From an uncultured Shewanella sp. (lineage in GTDB: Bacteria > Pseudomonadota > Gammaproteobacteria > Enterobacterales > Shewanellaceae), in the NCBI RefSeq assembly GCF_947495455.1, contig NZ_CANLZC010000011.1:1-64000 (forward strand): DNA of 64,000 nucleotides, written 5' to 3'. The notes beneath the pieces were generated by a model, which was not told where the DNA came from, did no database searches, and saw nothing but the letters and a program-made list of their open reading frames with translations. The translations under genes and the position numbers were made by a program. This document shows positions 27,539 to 38,447 of the stretch, piece after piece. Position 1 is the first letter of the stretch. Each line of letters begins with the position of its first letter.

Positions 27539-27958
27539 ATGTACTTAAGTTGTATTATAGTGTCTATGTTGTTGACCTATCTATATGCTAAATATCAATG
27601 TAAACAAGTGGATAATAATGTTGCTGTACATCATGGTTTATCTCAAACGCAACCTATACGTTTTCAAATATCCCATGCTCATATGGGCTGCTATTGGTTC
27701 ATATATGCATTACGAGCACAATCATTAATCATATTAACTTTTAGCTTTATCGAGATTAAATTAGCGCAACAAGCGGTGTGGGTGATTGGTATTCAAGCAA
27801 TGATAGGCTGTTTGTTATTTGGGCTATCTTTTATGATTTTAAGAGGGGGGACGCTGGTGTGGTTTTTAGCGACTTTACTGACATGCAACCCTTTTTATTG
27901 GCTGAGTAATACTCGTTATTATTTTAAGAATAAACACCTTTTTTCTAATAGAACATAA
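27539..27958 (+). CDS. Uncharacterised small membrane protein
   Basis: Starting at ATG 27539, where AAAGGGA lies six bases upstream, the product is 139 aa. An in-frame GTG at 27518 would add seven residues but has no ribosome-binding site. The protein has an N-terminal membrane segment (MYLSCIIVSMLLTYLYA), a hydrophilic loop, two or three further hydrophobic segments between about residues 60 and 118, and a basic tail (RYYFKNKHLF). No family recognised. It stands alone and reads towards the short gene at 28067. Confidence 0.6.
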   Translation: MYLSCIIVSMLLTYLYAKYQCKQVDNNVAVHHGLSQTQPIRFQISHAHMGCYWFIYALRAQSLIILTFSFIEIKLAQQAVWVIGIQAMIGCLLFGLSFMILRGGTLVWFLATLLTCNPFYWLSNTRYYFKNKHLFSNRT

Positions 27959-28066
27959 GGTTATAATTTTATCCTTTAAAGGACATTTTTCACCTTATTT
28001 TAACAGTGAACCTTGCTATATTATTACAGGTAACGTATTATTTTTAAACATGTCTGTAAAGGATTG

Positions 28067-28237
28067 ATGAGCATTATGACGTTAGAAGCGATTAAGCGTG
28101 CGGCAACGGCTTTAAAAGATAAAAAAAGTGCTGATTCATATACACTTTCACATCAAATTAAAGCGCAAATATTAGCACGGAAAATGTCCAGTGATGAAAT
28201 CAATCACGTCTATGCAAAAACTAAAATTCAACTCTAA
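28067..28237 (+). CDS. Small basic cytoplasmic protein, 53-56 aa
   Basis: An open frame too short for most gene callers, preceded by TAAAGGA. ATG 28067 gives 56 aa; ATG 28076, 12 bases from the Shine-Dalgarno, gives 53 aa. The peptide (LEAIKRAATALKDKKSADSY, then QIKAQILARKMSSDEINHVY) is predicted to be two amphipathic helices and has ordinary gene-like codon use. No known family. The promoter-like TATATTAT at 28015-28022 would fit a leader of about 40 bases. Confidence 0.5.
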   Translation: MSIMTLEAIKRAATALKDKKSADSYTLSHQIKAQILARKMSSDEINHVYAKTKIQL

Positions 28238-28423
28238 CACCTGTATCTCTTTTGACTCTGTCTTTTTCGTTAAGTGAAAGAAGGAAGGAGTGAAAGATTG
28301 AAAGGTTCATAAAAAGTGAAATGCGCAATCCCACATCATTGTTCTTGCCTTGTTATGTCTGATCATTTTATATAGTAATGGGAAGACTCTTTAATATTAC
28401 AGATTAAGCAATAAGAATCATTA
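28238..28423. other. Gap before the inverted-repeat cassette
   Basis: Non-coding and AT-rich, with no clear hairpin. It separates the small gene at 28067 from the left repeat arm. Confidence 0.5.
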
Positions 28424-28452
28424 ATCCCTAGATCCTCGACATAATTAACACA
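28424..28452 (+). repeat. Left arm of a 29-bp inverted repeat flanking two genes
   Basis: The arm reads ATCCCTAGATCCTCGACATAA, then two variable bases and AACACA. Its reverse complement is at 30979-31007, with 27 of 29 positions identical. It ends two bases before the Shine-Dalgarno of the gene at 28469, so it overlaps that gene's promoter/leader. Confidence 0.85.
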
Positions 28453-28468
28453 TAAGGAGTTGTGTGCT

Positions 28469-29032
28469 GTGTGGTATCATCGAATTTTTGACGAAATTAT
28501 TGAAGGTGATGACGACTTTGTCGGTATGATTGCCTATGCCATTTACAAGCAAGAGAAAATTAAATGGATTAACGTTCAGTATGAAAAAACAGGAAGCTAT
28601 CCTGTCAAAGATGAAATCGATCGTTACTTTCATGATGTAGCCTCAACCCCTGACTCTCTTGCTCGATACCGTCAGCAGGCTGAGGATATCGTGAATAAGT
28701 TCACTCAGTTATCCTTATTTGAAGAGCTGGATGAATATAAAAAACAGCTAAGGGACGATCATATCATTAAATCCATCGAAGAGAAGCTCTACAAAGGCAA
28801 AGCAAAAACCATTTTTGAAAATGTGATTTCGGGTCTCGTGGGTTCAGGCATTATTGTCATACTGAGTGTGTTTTATTTCCTGTTCGATAAAATGCAAGAA
28901 GAAAAAATGAATCAAGCTCCCTCACAATTACCCGCTATTGTAGAAAAATACTTACCCGAAAATTTGAATGAGAGTTCTGATAATTATTTGAATGAGAATA
29001 ATATAGAGAAGCTAAATGAGCGGAGTTATTAA
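28469..29032 (+). CDS. Membrane-anchored protein of unknown function with N-terminal WYHRIF motif
   Basis: AAGGAG at 28454-28459 fits GTG 28469 (nine-base spacing) better than TTG 28460, which would touch it; the protein is then 187 aa and begins with WYHRIFDEII. Residues 1-110 are hydrophilic and helical (DDDFVGMIAYAIYKQEKIKWI, DEIDRYFHDVAS). One membrane helix lies near residues 124-142 (VISGLVGSGIIVILSVFYFLF), and the C-terminal ~45 residues are Asn/Glu-rich (NENNIEKLNERS). I have the impression that related WYHKIF proteins with a C-terminal TM occur in scattered gammaproteobacteria, always uncharacterised. It lies inside the inverted-repeat cassette, convergent with the pentapeptide/amidotransferase gene. 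Confidence 0.75.
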   Translation: MWYHRIFDEIIEGDDDFVGMIAYAIYKQEKIKWINVQYEKTGSYPVKDEIDRYFHDVASTPDSLARYRQQAEDIVNKFTQLSLFEELDEYKKQLRDDHIIKSIEEKLYKGKAKTIFENVISGLVGSGIIVILSVFYFLFDKMQEEKMNQAPSQLPAIVEKYLPENLNESSDNYLNENNIEKLNERSY

Positions 29033-29046
29033 GTCCTCTTGGGTTT

Positions 29047-29089
29047 ACCTTTTCTCCACAAGCCATTTTATGCCTTGTGGAGAAAAGGT
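29047..29089. terminator. Bidirectional hairpin between the two cassette genes
   Basis: A 16-bp perfect stem: ACCTTTTCTCCACAAG (29047-29062) and CTTGTGGAGAAAAGGT (29074-29089). It separates the convergent genes. T-tracts are weak, but stem strength and position argue for termination. Confidence 0.65.
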
Positions 29090-29129
29090 TGGTGAATAGC
29101 TATATTTATTGAGATATTTTTTGTATTAA

Positions 29130-30758
29130 TTAGTGGTTAAGTAACTGCTTGTTAAGTAATTGCTTGTTGAAATGTGTCGTAGCACTGTCGCCAAAAATCT
29201 TAAAAAAACCTTCATTTGATCGCCCCATAATAAGGTTACCGACTTGACCGACTAAGCGAGCGATAGGATCCCTTGATGCAGCACTTGATTGATAGGACTC
29301 AGGATGAAATTGAGTCATTAGAATGGGGGCTGCTTGTGGTGGCTTATAGGTGGCGCCTTTTATCATTCCGTCATAAATGACTGCTGGTGCAAGATCTTGT
29401 TCCATTGAGGTAGGATCTGTGATTGCTTGATGATGTTTCACACCGCTAACGAAAGTATCTTTGACTTCCTTCCCATAAAAATGACTTGCCGATGGTGTGA
29501 GTTGGTATTGTTGAAACCCTTTTTGGCCTTCTACATGCTGTGCTAATTGCGCACCAAAATAGACACCGATCATTTGGAAACCTCGACATACGCCCATTAG
29601 AGGAACGCCTTGATTGACGGCTTTATTAATCAGCATGATTTCTAACAGAGAGCGTCGGTAGTCATTGCCCCATTGGGTTTCTTTTTGAGGTATTTGACCA
29701 TAAAGTTTAGGTGGGACATCTTCACCTCCGGGTAAGAATACACTATTTAATTGTTCGACAACCTTATTGACCTTGGCTTGAATTTTTGCACATTCAGGGT
29801 AGGATTCTTTATGGTTTTGCACATGATTTAGCAAGGTTTGGGGGATAGATTTTTGATTGTCTTGTTTATATGTTAGTAAGTGTTCAATTTCATTCGTTAA
29901 TGCTGTTTGATCAATCTTACAGGGAGTAAATGCAATCCGCAGTGGAATAACCGATGAGGTGTCTTGCATTTTCAAATTAGCCATCGGAGTCGTGACGCCT
30001 CTCGCATCAGGATGGACTAAAATAGTCGATAATGGCTGGGTTATTTTTGACGTTTTTTTCGATGATATATCCATGTTAAACTGAGTATCAAACAGGATAG
30101 TGTTTTCAAGGTTAGATTTATGTATCTGACAAGTATCAATTTTTGCATCAAGAAAATGAGTACCCGGTAGTTGACTTTTATTAAAGATAACTTGTTTTAA
30201 ATGTGCATCTTCAAAACTGACTCTATTAAGCTGGCAATGTGAAAAGCGGCTGTTAGTGATTGTGGCTCCAGTAAACATACTTTCTGTCAATTGACATTGG
30301 TTAAATTGACAGCCTTGGAGCTGAGTATTAAAAAAAGAAGTATTGGTAAAAGTGCAGTTGTTAAAGCTCACATTTTTGAGTTTGGCGCCTGCGAATGAAT
30401 TGAGATCAATGATACAACTATTAAAAGTTTTATTTTCTAGTACCTTGTTTCTAAACTGAACCTCCTCATTGAGAGCCAAACCGTTAAATTGAGTACGTGG
30501 TGTGTTATTCAGTTCATTTTCTATTGCTCTTGATAGGTGTCCACCTATATGAAGCTTTGCAAAAAAAACTTTGAGTCCAGTACGTTCAACTTGCCAATGA
30601 CCATTATTATTGAGTTGGATCTGATATGTTTTTTCTTTTCCGTTACTGGTGTATATTGTTAAGGATTGTTGTCCGCTATTGCGTTTAATATTGTCTAAAC
30701 TCTCTGTATTGAATAGGCAATGGTTGCGGCTATCCCATACGACATTTAATTCTGGCAT
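29130..30758 (-). CDS. Pentapeptide-repeat / class I glutamine amidotransferase fusion
   Basis: A 542-residue protein with two recognisable domains. Residues about 100-227 are pentapeptide repeats (F at every fifth position: FNNCTFTNTSFFNTQLQG, FSHCQLNRVSFEDAHLKQ), expected to form a right-handed beta-helix. Residues about 270-510 are a peptidase C26/gamma-glutamyl hydrolase-like class I GATase. It has FLPGGEDVPP at 341-350, nucleophile C391 in MGVCRGFQ, and H485/E487 in QFHPES. The N-terminal 100 residues are unassigned, and there is no signal peptide. The C-terminus carries a short duplication (NKQLLNKQLL). The GATase may cleave gamma-glutamyl bonds of polyamine or GABA conjugates, but the substrate is unknown. 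This architecture is unusual; a translocated effector-like role is speculative. Confidence 0.82.
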   Translation of the reverse strand: MPELNVVWDSRNHCLFNTESLDNIKRNSGQQSLTIYTSNGKEKTYQIQLNNNGHWQVERTGLKVFFAKLHIGGHLSRAIENELNNTPRTQFNGLALNEEVQFRNKVLENKTFNSCIIDLNSFAGAKLKNVSFNNCTFTNTSFFNTQLQGCQFNQCQLTESMFTGATITNSRFSHCQLNRVSFEDAHLKQVIFNKSQLPGTHFLDAKIDTCQIHKSNLENTILFDTQFNMDISSKKTSKITQPLSTILVHPDARGVTTPMANLKMQDTSSVIPLRIAFTPCKIDQTALTNEIEHLLTYKQDNQKSIPQTLLNHVQNHKESYPECAKIQAKVNKVVEQLNSVFLPGGEDVPPKLYGQIPQKETQWGNDYRRSLLEIMLINKAVNQGVPLMGVCRGFQMIGVYFGAQLAQHVEGQKGFQQYQLTPSASHFYGKEVKDTFVSGVKHHQAITDPTSMEQDLAPAVIYDGMIKGATYKPPQAAPILMTQFHPESYQSSAASRDPIARLVGQVGNLIMGRSNEGFFKIFGDSATTHFNKQLLNKQLLNH

Positions 30759-30978
30759 GATATTCTCTTATTTATATTTTAGGGGGGAGTATTTAGGTTT
30801 AGCATCCAGATAGTTGTTTGTATTTTTTGCTGAAAATAAAGAAATGCCAGTGATTATCATGTTATCTTTTTTTCTGGCTTATTTTTAATGGCTACTTTGC
30901 CACTTTACGTTTGTTATTGCTTTCATATTTCATCTAAAGTTATATTTTTATCATTAAAATAAATTTACTTAATCGATG

Positions 30979-31007
30979 TGTGTTGCTTATGTCGAGGATC
31001 TAGGGAT
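30979..31007 (-). repeat. Right arm of the 29-bp inverted repeat
   Basis: TGTGTT, two variable bases, then TTATGTCGAGGATCTAGGGAT: the reverse complement of 28424-28452 with two mismatches. It lies about 220 bp upstream of the pentapeptide/amidotransferase start. Confidence 0.85.
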
Positions 31008-31060
31008 AAGGTAATTATTAATCAATGCATTAAACATAGGAATAATAATTATTTAAAATA

Positions 31061-31088
31061 AAACCCGACAAGGACGCTTGTCAGGTTT
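31061..31088 (-). terminator. Terminator of the acid phosphatase gene
   Basis: AAACCCGACAAG (31061-31072) pairs with CTTGTCAGGTTT (31077-31088), with one mismatch. On the minus strand it is followed by a TTTTATTTT tract. Confidence 0.85.
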
Positions 31089-31131
31089 GTGGATATTTGG
31101 TGTTTGTTATCGCGATATAAAAAGCTAAGGC

Positions 31132-31878
31132 TTACTTTTTATTCCAAGGGGTTAGGGGGGCGTTCCTCCAAGTGCCATAAGAGGCATTAGGCAGGACAAA
31201 CCAATCTTTACCTAAATGCTCGGCTTGTTGTTGGACTAGATGACGTTGGTATTTGGTGGATTTTTTGTTTTTAAAGATGGCATCGAAATCAGCTAAACTA
31301 TCTCCAAATAACATAATGATGTCGTAGTGCTGACGAATAGAAGCTCGTCGTTGTTCTTTTGAGCCCGTATCAAGTAAGACATTGTCATTGCTGACTTGAG
31401 GTAACTCGAGTACTTTTAGACTGTTAAGAGTCGCCGCTTTATTTTTTTGTAGACGATCGGAGACATAGAAAATCTTCACATTTTGTGAATCGACATAATC
31501 TAAAAAAGCTTTCGCACCAGGAATGAGCCTTGGTTGACCTTTTTGTTCCCAATCACTCCAAGTATCCCAAGCGTTAAGGTCATGACAATTGTTCATGTCA
31601 CGTACTAGAAGTGGAGTATTGTCTATCACTGTTTCATCAAGATCGAGCACTATGGCCATTTTTTCAGTGGAGTGCTGCTCTTGTATGATTTGCTTAAAAC
31701 GTGCTGTGGCAAAAGCGTAAGTTTGTAGTTGTAGTGCAGTAACTTCGCCCGATTGTTGTTGATAGCTCAATGCCATGGCATTTTCCTTGGCCTTACAAAC
31801 ATCGTTAACTGTGGTGCTCAGCGTCGTTGTGCTGATAAGAGGAAGACTAAGTAATAGGGCTGTGATTGTTTTTTGCAT
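31132..31878 (-). CDS. Secreted class C acid phosphatase / 5'-nucleotidase (e(P4)-like, HAD fold)
   Basis: A 248-residue HAD-superfamily phosphatase. The nucleophile motif is VLDLDETVIDN (D79, D81). Motif II is FYVSDR, and motif IV is LFGDSLADF with the late Asp pair. This DDDD pattern matches lipoprotein e(P4)-type class C acid phosphatases, which dephosphorylate nucleotides and other phosphomonoesters outside the inner membrane. A signal peptide is present (ITALLLSLPLISTTTLS), but there is no Cys at its end, so unlike e(P4) it is probably soluble in the periplasm. It is 410 bp downstream of the AlaRS-like gene on the same strand. Confidence 0.9.
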   Translation of the reverse strand: MQKTITALLLSLPLISTTTLSTTVNDVCKAKENAMALSYQQQSGEVTALQLQTYAFATARFKQIIQEQHSTEKMAIVLDLDETVIDNTPLLVRDMNNCHDLNAWDTWSDWEQKGQPRLIPGAKAFLDYVDSQNVKIFYVSDRLQKNKAATLNSLKVLELPQVSNDNVLLDTGSKEQRRASIRQHYDIIMLFGDSLADFDAIFKNKKSTKYQRHLVQQQAEHLGKDWFVLPNASYGTWRNAPLTPWNKK

Positions 31879-32288
31879 GAATAAAAAACCTTAATTTTAC
31901 TTTTTATATCGATAGTTTGTGATTTTATTTGAGACTAACTTAAATAATTAGGTTGATAGTTTGTTGAAGCAGTATTGAAACCTTCATTCTGTCGTTAACT
32001 TATTGAGGTCGGTATTCAATCGAGCACTTAAGAGAATGCTTATAATGACTGCTTTACATATTTGCTTGTGTATAAAAGATGATTTTGATAGCCGTTTCTC
32101 TGTGTGACGTTTTCCGGTGAACCAGTATCTCATAATGGCTTATTTTATTGAGCATTTTGTTGAAGGGATCACAGATATTCTTGCTATTGAAATCAGTTAT
32201 GTTATCTGTGTTGTTAATAGGTTTTTTGATGCTTTGTTATGTTAGCTTTGGTTGATTTTTTGTTTAACAAATAATAGAAGAAGGGTTT
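31879..32288. other. Non-coding gap, nothing recognised
   Basis: AT-rich with no open frame or hairpin of note. It presumably holds the promoter of the acid phosphatase gene. Confidence 0.5.
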
Positions 32289-33182
32289 TTACCCACTCGC
32301 TTTGAGTATTTCATATGCTTTAGGCAAAGGTTGATTAAGTTGTTTTGCTTCTTTTTCAAGATGAGTGATAGCTTGGTGAAGAGCACGATCATAATTGCTA
32401 CTTTGTCCTGTTTGTGCCATTTGTAAACGTTCTAATCCAAAACCCCCTGTTTCTGATTGTTGCTCTTTGCGAGGATCCGCCACAACGAATTCACCAAGTT
32501 CAATTGCTCCCGTTAAGGGGTATTGAAGGGGCCTATTCATGATTGATGGATCAAGAGCGTAGTGAAAAGAAACAGTATGTATACCGTCAATATAGGGGTG
32601 ACCTTTAGGATTGAAATAACCTGAACCATCCCCTAAGGCATGAGCTTCCTCATCAGAGCGATATATTATTTGCGCTTTTTTTATGCCTACCTTTTCAATA
32701 ATAGGTAAATAGGCATTAATGCGATCGGTTGAAACCAGAACGAGTCTATTTGGTGCTAAATGAAGTGGTTTTACAAGATAACTTAACAGCTCAAATAGGA
32801 TCTGCCCTTTAAATTGAGGGCGTTCTCGAGATAGAGCAATGATATGAAAGTAAGGTAGAGTTTCATTTGAAGTCATAGTGGTAATGTCGTGGATACGGAT
32901 ACAATTTTGTACTGTGAGTGCATTGCCGTGTAAGGGAGTTTGTCGTGTTTCGTCATAGCGTACACCGCCATTAAACGAATGCCCAGTGATCAGGCTTTGA
33001 GGGGGAGCGGTTTGGTAGTCTAAAGCTAAAAAGTATGACGTGATAGAGGGGACTGTGACAAGGGAGATTTCTGGCGCCAATGGTTTTGCGGAGGTATTAA
33101 AAATCACGCTGATAGGAGTGGAGAAAAGTGACATGAAACTAAACTGTGTAATTTTTGATAGAAAATGACGTCGATTGATCAT
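32289..33182 (-). CDS. Tat-exported protein resembling the alanyl-tRNA synthetase catalytic core
   Basis: A 297-residue protein beginning NRRHFLSK (residues 3-10), a twin-arginine signal, with a hydrophobic stretch to about residue 28. The rest can be laid along the AlaRS core. QNCIRIHDI (92-100) matches the S-Q-x-C-x-R region. FKGQILFELLSYLVKPLHL with NRLVLVSTD (124-153) matches FK.DAI.FAWELL....ER..VTV. GSGYFNPKG (187-195) falls at the NFW..GDTGPCGP loop. ETGGFGLERL followed by SSNYD (244-264) matches the motif 3 sequence DTGMGLER.....NSNYD. The motif 2 RHHTFFEMLG is not conserved (ETLPYFHIIAL), so tRNA charging is unlikely. There is no tRNA-binding or editing domain. A periplasmic role is inferred from the signal and is unexplained. 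Confidence 0.72.
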   Translation of the reverse strand: MINRRHFLSKITQFSFMSLFSTPISVIFNTSAKPLAPEISLVTVPSITSYFLALDYQTAPPQSLITGHSFNGGVRYDETRQTPLHGNALTVQNCIRIHDITTMTSNETLPYFHIIALSRERPQFKGQILFELLSYLVKPLHLAPNRLVLVSTDRINAYLPIIEKVGIKKAQIIYRSDEEAHALGDGSGYFNPKGHPYIDGIHTVSFHYALDPSIMNRPLQYPLTGAIELGEFVVADPRKEQQSETGGFGLERLQMAQTGQSSNYDRALHQAITHLEKEAKQLNQPLPKAYEILKASG

Positions 33183-34900
<1,718 letters not shown>

Positions 34901-34908
34901 AAAGGGTA

Positions 34909-34938
34909 AAAAGAGCCTTACAGTATTAAGGCTCTTTT
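34909..34938 (+). terminator. Hairpin terminator between argD and astA
   Basis: AAAAGAGCCTTA (34909-34920) and TAAGGCTCTTTT (34927-34938) form a 12-bp perfect stem with a T-tail. It lies inside the apparent argD-astA-astD operon. Confidence 0.85.
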
Positions 34939-35045
34939 GTGTTGGCTGAAGGAATGCTGAGACATGAATGTGATAGGCCGTTTGTCATGCTTTTATCAGG
35001 CATGGAAGGAGTTGACAGCCAAGTTACAATGAGGAGACATCATAG

Positions 35046-36068
35046 ATGTTAATAATACGTCCTATTCGATCGAGTGATTATGAAGCACTTTATCGAATTG
35101 CAGAAGAGTCCGGTCATGGATTTACCTCTTTACCCGTCAATGAAAAATTACTGAAAAGTAAAATTGCCCGAGTAGAAGCTTCTTTTGAAAAAGAGATCAT
35201 AGAGAGTCCTTTTGATGAAGGTTATTTGATGGTGCTTGAAGATACCGACACACAAGAAGTGGTGGGTACTTGTGGGCTAGAAGCCGCCGTGGGAATGGAA
35301 GATGCCTTCTATCATTATCGCCTAGGCACAGAAGTGTATCATTCTAAACAGATTGATGTACGTAATGAGGCTGAAACCTTAACCTTGTGTCATGACTACA
35401 CGGGAGCGGCAGAGCTGTGTACTTTATTTTTACGTGACACTTATCGAAAAAATAATAATGGACGCATGCTTTCTCGTAGTCGCTTTTTATTTTTAGCACA
35501 ACATGCCCATCGTTTTGGCGATACTGTGATAGCTGAAATGCGCGGTGATTGTGATGAGCAAGGTAATTCCCCTTTTTATGGTTGGCTGCAAAAAAACTTT
35601 ATAGGTATCGATTTTGTCGAAGCCGATTATCTTTCTGGTTTAGGCAGAAAAGCCTTTATGGCTGAAATGATGCCCAAACATACCGTGTATGTTTGCCTGT
35701 TACCGGAAGAAGCGCAAAAAGTGATAGGTGAAGTGCATACCAATACTCGTCCAGCATTAAACCTGCTTGAAGCGGAAGGCTTTAGGTGGCGCGGTTATGT
35801 GGATATTTTTGATGGTGGTCCAACGGTTGAGTGTAACTTAAATGACATACGTTCTGTCAGAGAAAGTCGCTTATTGACCGTGACAATTGGTGAGATGCCA
35901 GAATCAACATCGAAATTTATATTGTCAAATACACTATTAAAAGATTACCGAGCCACTTCGGCGCTGTTAAAGATAAGCGACGATAGCGATGAGGTTATCT
36001 TGTCACCAGAATTAGCCGCTGCGTTATTTGTTGAACAAGGTCAGCAAGTGCGTATTTTAGCATTGTAG
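35046..36068 (+). CDS. astA: Arginine N-succinyltransferase
   Basis: A 340-residue enzyme that starts the arginine succinyltransferase pathway by transferring succinyl from succinyl-CoA to arginine. The N-terminus LIIRPIRSSDYEALYRIAEESG is a family hallmark. Also visible are GFTSLPVNEKLL, a long GNAT-like central part (CTLFLRDTYRKNNNGRMLSRSRFLF), the EMRG loop near residue 160, and AGLRWRGYVDIFDGGP-like sequence (FRWRGYVDIFDGGPTVEC). Length is normal. It has a GAGGAG Shine-Dalgarno and is followed 9 bp later by astD. Confidence 0.96.
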   Translation: MLIIRPIRSSDYEALYRIAEESGHGFTSLPVNEKLLKSKIARVEASFEKEIIESPFDEGYLMVLEDTDTQEVVGTCGLEAAVGMEDAFYHYRLGTEVYHSKQIDVRNEAETLTLCHDYTGAAELCTLFLRDTYRKNNNGRMLSRSRFLFLAQHAHRFGDTVIAEMRGDCDEQGNSPFYGWLQKNFIGIDFVEADYLSGLGRKAFMAEMMPKHTVYVCLLPEEAQKVIGEVHTNTRPALNLLEAEGFRWRGYVDIFDGGPTVECNLNDIRSVRESRLLTVTIGEMPESTSKFILSNTLLKDYRATSALLKISDDSDEVILSPELAAALFVEQGQQVRILAL

Positions 36069-37538
<1,470 letters not shown>

Positions 37539-37548
37539 TCTAAAGAAG

Positions 37549-37582
37549 GTTTACTGATATTGGTTTCAGTAAACGCTTTTTT
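37549..37582 (+). terminator. astD terminator
   Basis: GTTTACTGA (37549-37557) pairs with TCAGTAAAC (37566-37574), followed by GCTTTTTT. Confidence 0.85.
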
Positions 37583-37649
37583 CCTGTTGTTTAGTGTATG
37601 TTCATTGGGGGGCTTTTTGAGCTGCTTCAATGTTCTAAAGGAGTGATAA

Positions 37650-38447
37650 ATGCATACCCATGTCGACACACTGTTTGATGCATTGTGGCAAGATTATATT
37701 CAGATGACACCATCGGCGGCAAAAGTTCATGATTTACTTGCCGATGGTAAGCCGATTATTAATGATCATATTGCGCTACGGACTTTCAACATTGCCAAAG
37801 TAAATCTTGATGTGTTAGCTAAGCATTTTGAGTCCATCGGCTATGTAGCTTGCGGTGATTACAATTTTGAGGCTAAAAAACTGGTGGCAAAACATTTTGA
37901 GCATCCAGATAGCACTCAACCTAAAGTGTTTATTTCTGAGCTTTTGGTTGAAGAGTTTAGTCCTGAATTACAAAGAATTGTGACTGGTTTTATTGATGAA
38001 ATGGATGCCAGTGTCGTCACTGCGGATAATTTTTTATATTCGGGCCGTCATTGGGATTTAGACTCGAAAACCTATGAAACATTATTAGCCGAAAGCGAGT
38101 ATGCCGCTTGGGTGGCGGCTTTTGGTTATCGCGCTAATCACTTTACGGTTTCCATTAATCATTTGCTGAATTTTGACAATATTCTTGATGTGAACCAAGC
38201 GTTGAAGAATGCGGGTTTTGTACTCAATACTGTGGGTGGTGAAGTGAAAGGCTCGCCTGAGGTATTACTTGAGCAATCATCGACGATGGCAGATAAAATT
38301 CATATGGTATTTAGCGATAAAAAGGTTGAGATACCCAGTTGTTTCTATGAATTTGCTCTACGTTATAATATGCCAAATGGTGAGCTTTATACGGGGTTTG
38401 TGGCGGCTTCTGCCGATAAAATCTTTGAAAGTACTAATGTTAACTAG
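37650..38447 (+). CDS. DUF1338 / 2-oxoadipate dioxygenase-like metalloprotein, short form
   Basis: A 265-residue member of the DUF1338 (HglS/YdcJ) family. A probable metal triad is visible: H40 in NDHIALRTF, H164 in RANHFTVSIN, E234 in CFYEFALRY, with R44 near the substrate site. The better-studied HglS enzymes convert 2-oxoadipate to 2-hydroxyglutarate and are about 450-470 residues. This short form lacks the extra C-terminal part. Its position next to argD-astA-astD suggests a role in amino-acid catabolism, as inference. It has a strong AAAGGAG before ATG. The stop codon lies inside a 12-bp tandem repeat array. Confidence 0.88.
   Translation: MHTHVDTLFDALWQDYIQMTPSAAKVHDLLADGKPIINDHIALRTFNIAKVNLDVLAKHFESIGYVACGDYNFEAKKLVAKHFEHPDSTQPKVFISELLVEEFSPELQRIVTGFIDEMDASVVTADNFLYSGRHWDLDSKTYETLLAESEYAAWVAAFGYRANHFTVSINHLLNFDNILDVNQALKNAGFVLNTVGGEVKGSPEVLLEQSSTMADKIHMVFSDKKVEIPSCFYEFALRYNMPNGELYTGFVAASADKIFESTNVN

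Larger units (their letters stand above)
30759..31131. other. Non-coding region carrying the right repeat arm
   Basis: No gene is seen. It contains the promoter region of the gene ending at 29130, the right inverted-repeat arm (30979-31007) and the terminator of the acid phosphatase gene (31061-31088). Confidence 0.6.
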
